Shown one piece after another: positions 57,966-64,000 of a DNA stretch of 64,000 nucleotides. Within the stretch, counting starts at the first letter, position 1. Each line of letters opens with the position of its first letter. The position numbers were made by a program, and so were the translations under genes. The notes below the pieces were generated by a model, which did no database searches, was not told the DNA's origin, and saw nothing but the letters and a program-made list of their open reading frames with translations. This stretch comes from Druceiella hillmani (taxonomy: Eukaryota; Arthropoda; Insecta; Lepidoptera; Hepialidae), in NCBI GenBank assembly GCA_039881145.1, contig JAYKKI010000006.1, positions 22,132,501 to 22,196,500 of the forward strand, in the 5' to 3' direction.

Positions 57966-58690
57966 CATTAGTGCAAAGTTCATTCACATATTTGAAATTA
58001 AATGCAGTTAACCTTCAAAAACCAAATAGAGTCAAGTTCACTATCGTATCGCATGACTAGTACAACAATCGAAAAAGTGTTAAGAGACTATTCATCCAAA
58101 TTTCGAAAAAGTTACTAAAATTACGTATCGGTACAGATTATGATTAGCACCCCTCAAAAATAGCTCTTACTAAAATTTTCCTTTCATTTTTACTTACCAC
58201 AAATATTTCTAAATTTATCAAATCTTAACATTAAAATAAATATTGTATTATGTCGGTTCTTCTTCTGAACCTAAAACAATTAATAAAATTACTTTCAATA
58301 AATGAAAAAATAAGATTTTTTTTAATTCGACTTCGTTTGAATTAAATTGACAATATTAATTTACATCAATTGTATGAACTTTACATTCATAACGATCTTT
58401 CCAATATACATATAATTAAACATACATATAATAATATAAAAAAACTATACACATAATAAAACTATACAATTGGCCTGACTATATATGGAAGGTACTTACG
58501 AAAAATTAACAAGGAGCCCATAATAAAAGTGACGAAAAATAGAAATATAGTTGTAATTTTTGGATTAAACTGTTTGTTTGAATACGCATTGTGTAAAAAA
58601 CCATTAAATTATTCAGACAGTTTCTGAAAAACTTAGGAACTGATTTAAAATAATATTTAATTTTTATTTCATCGCAACTGGCTCATCAAT
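57965..58690 (+). repeat. Segmental duplication block H, copy 2
   Basis: Direct match to 20905-21605, including ACAATTGGCCTGA and TTCATCCAAATTTC. Confidence 0.85.
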
Positions 58691-58696
58691 ATCCCC

Positions 58697-58880
58697 ATAG
58701 CTGATTAGCGTGATTTCGTTTTTGCCTTAATATCCTTCAAACATACCAAGGTATGTGAATCACACGTAAGGCACGATAAGGTACCGCTGTCTATTAGTTT
58801 CTTTTTAAGTTTGAGACGCATGTTATATTCAAAACTTTTGCTTGGACACCGGTATTTATTATTCTGTAGGTTTATTCTGC
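58697..58880 (+). repeat. Dispersed repeat block I, copy 2
   Basis: Matches 28545-28730. It directly follows block H here, so the duplicated unit may have extended this far originally. Confidence 0.8.
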
Positions 58881-59954
58881 ATAACCATTTTCTCGATGTT
58901 ATTGTGAAAGTTAAATTGGGTTTTCAGGATTTATGTACTATCAACATATTTCAATATTATATAACTCATATTTGTCTTTTGGCAAGATATTCACTAACCG
59001 TAAATAGTGATTGAATAAAAATTTCAATTTAACTCGCAAAACAGAATAATGTTATTTGCAAAACCTAAGGAACTCAGGTATATATATTTTCTTTTTATTC
59101 CAGTATTCTTTAAGTTAAGTTTGTTAAGCATATGGTCTAGTGACATCATGAAATGTTTCTACCAGATCAGATCCTCTTATTTCACTCCTTTTTTTATTTT
59201 TGGTGAAGGTCGATATCGTCATATTATTATTGATCCAATTTTCTTGAATATAACTCTGCCAGTATTATTTTTGTCAAATTTTCTTAAGTTTATGTATATA
59301 GGATTGATTTTTTCTTATGCGAAGGTACTCTAGGTCTATATGCAGTAGGCACTATTTTAAGTATAAATCTGCTAGTACTGTTTTTCTAATTTTTTCGTGA
59401 TAAGGTTATATACATATGGTAAATTTGTTTTGTTCCAAAATATTCTGGACCAAAAAATGGAGGATAGAGACGAACGCCTTTTCGATGAACGGCAAGTAGA
59501 ACGGCCTCTAGTATTCTACTAATATGGTAATAATTGCGGAATGCTGGACGTTCAACCGGCTGGTTGTTATTACTGCTTCACTTGAGTTAGATATAAAAAT
59601 CATTAAAATTAATTACATGCATTTTTAAACTTGTGTGATGGCCTATGTTTTAATATTGTAAACCTCTTTCAAAATTTTAATGGACAACCAACAATCGAAT
59701 TGTGTCAGAATATTTCCCAATTACATTACGATATTAAATATTCACGTTTTTTGAGTCGACTTTTCTTAGCGAACCCTTTTAATACTGATTTTTTTTGTAT
59801 GTTCTTTTCCATCATGATTTTTTTCTAATTATGATGGTTTTTTTAAGGCTTGTGGCCCAGTATAAAGAATATAATTACATTTTTAAAATTTAAATTTGCA
59901 ATTCTTGACACCTCTTTTTTTCTAATTTATGGTAATTAGCTAACTGTCCACCTG
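58881..59954. other. AT-rich stretch, no firm feature
   Basis: A 94-codon ATG ORF (59049-59333) is Phe/Ile/Leu-rich, as expected from T-rich DNA, and has no motif. Confidence 0.4.
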
Positions 59955-60045
59955 AATTGTTGTAATACAATGAAACCAAGGTCGTAATAAAGAACTTAAA
60001 GAAAGAAGAAATAATACTAAATAGCGTAGTTTCATTTAATTGTGT
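59955..60045. mobile_element. Foldback/MITE family member 4 (right arm only)
   Basis: TTGTTGTAATACAATGAAAC, CAAGGTCGTAATAAAGAACT and AGTTTCATTTAATTGTG in order, equal to the right arm of members 2 and 3; the left arm is absent. Confidence 0.82.
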
Positions 60046-61710
60046 ACTTTGATTAAATTATTTTCTCTGTGCAACATAAATATTTCTTTTCATTGTTGGA
60101 GTCATCTTTCATACTAATTTATAGAAGTATATGATATTTTTGGTGCATTTCTATTTGGAAATAAGCAAAAGGCGTAATTTGAGAACATTTATTTTTCAGA
60201 TTTCTGTAAACTATTGCATTCGAAAGCTATTAAAGTATTTCAGACTTGTTATTTTTGATCATCTTTAATGGCATAAAAGACTTAGGATTGTTATGAAATT
60301 GATTTTTCCCATTTTCAGCCCGGAATTTGGTTATAGTGGCTTCTTCCATTTGTTGATTTAAATTCTCACCAAAACTTTAACAATAATATATTTTTTTATC
60401 ATAATAATTGAGTGTTATATTTACGTTTGCACTTAATTATTGGTTATGCTTTTTATGGTAATAAAAAAGTATAATTGCTTCAAATACCTTTTAACTACAC
60501 TTGTTCTTTATATAAGTATAAAAATTAATCGCAATCAAATAATACATTTTTTGAGTTATGAATTATATTTTTGGTAAGCGACAAAACAGCGACATGCCGA
60601 CGCGCTGTATACGTAGGTGCTCCAGAATTTAACAAATCGTTTCGCATTGTAAAGTATTTCCAATACAATGTTTGCATTTTGATAGAGTTTTATTAATTAT
60701 TTCATACTTAAGAAGACATTATAAGAGATAAAAAGCGTTTTTTCATATGGCGTGCGTATATTATATCTTTATTCTTTAGATAAACCTAACAATCCATTAA
60801 AGTTTTTAAATTTTCAGATACTTACATACTTCTAAGATATCAAACAACAAACACAAAAACGAAATAAATGAAAACATGAAATTAAATCTCTTGTTTTATT
60901 TAGTTTAATTTATATGTAATAAATATAAAAATAATAAAAAGTAAACTAATAAAATACTGTAATTATTACCTTTATTACAAACATAGTAATATCACCTTGT
61001 AAAAAGTGAACTAAGTTAATTAAGAGTCGCATAGAAAAAAATAAAGCCAATGAAGAAAATAAACATAAATAAAAAGACAATTTCTTCTTCAATAATAACG
61101 TAATTAAGATAAATAAACCTTTCAGTTGAATATGAACCAAGTTTTACCTGAGATTTGTTGCAAAATAATTATAATAACTAATTATATATCGATTGTCGTC
61201 AAAATTATTTAAGTACCATAATAACGCTCAGTAATGAAAAATCGCTACATCACTGTAGATATAATTAACAAAAAGTTATTTCAAAATTGTCATAATTATG
61301 AATAAGTGAAATTTATGAGTTTGTCAGTTCAAGATAATTTCAAACACCTGACTGATTTTGAAATGTTTTCCATTGAAATATAGATGATTCTAAGTAAAAC
61401 TAAATAAAAGTATGTTTCTAACTGTATTAGAAAACTACTTTTACATAATGGAGTCACTCCCAATCGGATTAATATAATAAGAACCAGAGAAAAACCCCTA
61501 CATTTCACAAAAAGATTTTGAGATTATAAAGGATAGTAAGTTGGAATTTGCACAGGGTTTATAGATATATTAAAGGAAAAAAATAATAACATGAAATCAC
61601 TATTCTAAATTGAGAATACTTTGGAGGGAATATAATTTTATTAAAAAATCCTCTTTTTGGTATATTTTTTGTAAAGATGTCTCAAAGAACGATTATGCTG
61701 TGTAAACTAA
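60046..61710. other. AT-rich stretch, no feature seen
   Basis: ORF 60946-61140 (minus) is Leu/Phe-rich without motif. Confidence 0.45.
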
Positions 61711-61908
61711 AATGATCTTCTAATTATATCACCTAAATTGTCCTCCATCTGTTTGCTCTTTCTTCATGACCATCCGTGTGAAATCAGTGGAATCAGACTG
61801 GGTGGAATCGATTTGAAGTCTGGGTACTTTTTTCAAGGCCAACTATATGTCGGGGCTGCTCGGAGTGAGAGCTCCAGAAAACTAACTTATATTATTCCTA
61901 CAAAATAA
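61711..61908 (+). pseudogene. Helitron/PIF1-like helicase C-terminal relic
   Basis: An ATG-less frame open from 61711 to TAA 61906-61908. The core reads GGIDLKSGYFFQGQLYVGAA RSESSRKLTYI (61801-61890). This matches the helicase motif VI region of PIF1-like proteins, usually 'xGIDLRxxxFSHGQLYVALSRV', which forms the C-terminal part of Helitron RepHel proteins. A weak FALS-like piece of the preceding motif is in another frame at about 61748-61768, so a frameshift is likely. No Rep domain or CTRR hairpin end was found. A host PIF1 pseudogene is the alternative. Confidence 0.75.
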
Positions 61909-62190
61909 TAATTTTTTTTGCGAAGTAAAAATATCTTGTACAACTCTTAAATACAACAAAAATATGTAAAAGTAACCATAAAATATAAAAAAAAATAGAT
62001 AGAAGAAAAGTCAAAAAAATAGAAAAGTAAATCCGTCAACACGTTTCCGTTTTCCGCCCGACGTTGCGGATGAAAGCAAATGTGGAATAAAACGATAATA
62101 CCTATAATTTGAAAGTAACTACTAAATTAATATTAAAACTCCTTTGATATTTATGTTACTTTTAGAACTTACCACCTATTTGGTCCGGTT
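61909..62190. other. AT-rich stretch, no feature seen
   Basis: A small GC-rich patch at 62045-62080 (CCGTTTTCCGCCCGACG) follows the helicase relic; it could be part of the same element. Confidence 0.4.
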
Positions 62191-62194
62191 AATC

Positions 62195-62392
62195 TTAAAA
62201 ATACCTGAACATGATTCTCGGTATAGACGATATAAGATACAATAAGTACTTTATTTTGTAGTGATACCTGAAAAGGTACCTAAAACTCGTCCGGAAATTT
62301 TTAAAGATTTTTGAAATGACCAAGGGTTGACAACCACACGGTAAAGTAAAAACGAGCTGCTGCACGGCGAGAGAACCCAACCGCTCCCGCAT
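62195..62392 (-). other. 65-codon ORF in GC-richer context, possible exon
   Basis: ATG 62392 in the context AAAAATGCGG, starting MRERLGSLAVQQLVFTLPCG. The first 25 codons lie in GC-richer DNA; the rest is basic/Tyr-rich and AT-driven. A donor-like TTCAG|GTATTT lies at about 62210. It could be a first exon or the start of a non-coding transcript; no family recognised. Confidence 0.2.
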
Positions 62393-63138
62393 TTTTCGAG
62401 CAAGCTACACTCTCCGTCAGAAGGTTGAGATTATGCTGCAAATATTGCTGCTCTCATGCATTCCAAACAAGCTCCTGCTTCTGAAGTGGCAATTTAAAAT
62501 AAATTGTAAAACTGCTCGCCGATAATAAATATAAAATTACTCTCAAGGCTAGATTTGTTGACTAATGTCAAATTTATTTTGCTTCAGACAGGCGAAACAA
62601 GAAAAGGCAAGTTATTAATTACAATACAATCACTTAGAAACTAATGACTATCAACTGTATTGTAACATTTCGTCCATTTTACTTTCAAGATTTTTTCATT
62701 CCCTTAAAAAATAAGCGCTGAAAATTAATCCATCCCGATTTTCTTTCACATAAGATACGAGCAATACCTCCAAAGCCGTCTTCGTAATGAAATTTCTAAG
62801 GAAAAGAAGCAAAGGATTTGAAACACAATGTAAGGACTTTCCCGGGCGCAAATTTCACATACACATTACTTCCTGCCTCACTTACGATTCCCCGAGGGGA
62901 AGTATCTAAAGAATATCAAAGTTATTCCAAGATTTCCTATTATTTGTATATCCTGGAACCGATTAATATGCTATATATAGGCTCGATTTACTTTTTTAGG
63001 ACTAACTTGTTTTGAATTTATTAATTTGTATCTTAACAATATTCCCTTTATTATCCAATATTTCACGGTTCATTATTACTTTGTAACCACAATTTTTATT
63101 AAATTTTGTAGTATAAATATATGTGCAGAAGATAGTGG

Positions 63139-63140
<2 letters not shown>
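62393..63140. other. Mixed-composition stretch, no feature assigned
   Basis: ORF 62818-63015 has no motif. Confidence 0.4.
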
Positions 63141-63179
<39 letters not shown>

Positions 63180-63184
63180 TATTA

Positions 63185-63242
<58 letters not shown>

Positions 63243-63252
63243 GTATATATAT
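63141..63252. repeat. Large (TA)n microsatellite in two blocks
   Basis: About 50 TA units split by TACACTATA; generates the spurious ORF 63026-63304. Confidence 0.98.
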
Positions 63253-64000
63253 TCGGCATCTGTATTCCTTTAATACTTTCTATTGCATGAGAAACAGTTT
63301 CTAATAATCAATATGTCAGTACATGTATATCATGCAAATTGCTCTCACACACGTAAGTACAATCAGTATGTGTATATTGTGCGATAGCTATTGCAAATGG
63401 CTCTTAGAACTAGTCATTTGAGTATTGCCTGTTGAAGAAATAAATTTAAATAAAAAAAATACTCTTTATTGAGCTGCATTTGTTTATCACTATTTTAACG
63501 AGTATATACATAATTGTACCAATATTAGTGACGATCTGCATGTGAGATGTCTTTCAACAACGATAACTAAAAATATTATCAATGTGCGTCTCATGATAAA
63601 AACTGAACAGGAGAATTAATTTTTATCTAAACCACCCTCACATTGTTGGTGACGCGAAATATTAGGGCAACGCCCTTACTATAGAAACCAGCCAAATGAA
63701 TGTTAGAATATTTGGCTACGTCGCGTGATTATTAATCATAAAACTCTGTATTTGCACTATGTGATTTCTATTGATTCCTAAGAATAAAAGACTAACCGGA
63801 AAAAATACGATCCTCGGACCCCTTAGAAACAGTGAGTCGACTGCTTTATTCAGTGGTTCGATCGAAAGACTCGACATAGTGATGCTATGGAGACTATTTT
63901 GAAAAACAAAATATAACAAATTTGCTAGTTGATTTCATTTTTTAGCATTCTAAAGACTTTCAATGTTATCTAACGTATTAAAAACTCAGTTCAAAAAGGC
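63253..64000. other. AT-rich stretch to window end
   Basis: A 67-codon minus-strand ORF (63716-63919) lies in a GC-richer patch but has no recognised motif. Confidence 0.4.

Noticed and set aside
59049..59333. 94-codon ORF as a membrane protein
   Set aside because: Phe/Ile/Leu-rich translation is what T-rich DNA gives by chance; not preserved elsewhere.
1..64000. CRISPR array, defence island, biosynthetic cluster or provirus
   Set aside because: No regularly spaced repeats with unique spacers, no gene cluster and no viral hallmark genes were seen; the window is transposon-rich eukaryotic non-coding DNA.

Overview
This 64 kb window is eukaryotic, strongly AT-rich, non-coding DNA, most likely from an insect. 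The visible reasons are a very low G+C content, long (TA)n microsatellites every few kilobases, and a set of decayed transposable elements typical of arthropods: piggyBac-like, hAT, Pao/BEL, two kinds of non-LTR retroelement, Helitron/PIF1-like helicase, a tRNA-derived SINE and a foldback/MITE family. Imperfect TTAGG-type tracts fit an insect but do not prove it. I see no bacterial-style operon, no rRNA or tRNA gene, no CRISPR array and no intact protein-coding gene. Almost all ORFs above 60 codons look like chance ORFs in AT-rich DNA, shadows of repeats, or translations of (TA)n.

Layout. 0-0.45 kb: the C-terminal Cys-rich end of a piggyBac-like transposase and the 3' end of its transposon, finishing at TTAA. 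0.45-8.2 kb: mostly empty, with a few exon-like islands; the best is a minus-strand segment at 6669-6757 that ends in a perfect GTAAGT donor. 8.7-21.6 kb (copy 1) and 45.3-58.7 kb (copy 2): an old, direct, interrupted segmental duplication of about 13 kb. Later insertions tell the copies apart: a hAT transposon (9.67-12.03 kb) and a SINE (19.3 kb) in copy 1; several kilobases of unknown sequence (47.3-51.9 kb) and a 656-bp LINE fragment with target-site duplication (56.46-57.12 kb) in copy 2. An RTE-like LINE relic is present in both copies and therefore predates the duplication. A (TA)n-containing segment is inverted between the copies. 21.6-45 kb: foldback elements (23.1, 29.7, 36.3 kb), perfect hairpins (24.2, 30.2 kb), a second SINE (35.6 kb), a hAT terminal fragment (38.2-38.57 kb), a composite (AC)n(GT)n microsatellite, the longest ORF (127 codons at 40.94 kb, probably fortuitous) and a Pao/BEL pol relic (45.0-45.2 kb). 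58.7-64 kb: a half foldback element (60 kb), a Helitron/PIF1-like helicase relic (61.7-61.9 kb) and a large (TA)n block (63.1-63.25 kb).

How the parts relate: there is no pathway or gene cluster. The window reads as an intergenic or long-intron region shaped by successive mobile-element insertions around an ancient duplication. Several short exon-like islands may belong to genes with very long introns, but none can be assigned to a family from sequence alone. I found no convincing new biological system; the most informative objects are the layered duplication and its dated insertions, the foldback family, and the candidate small exons.
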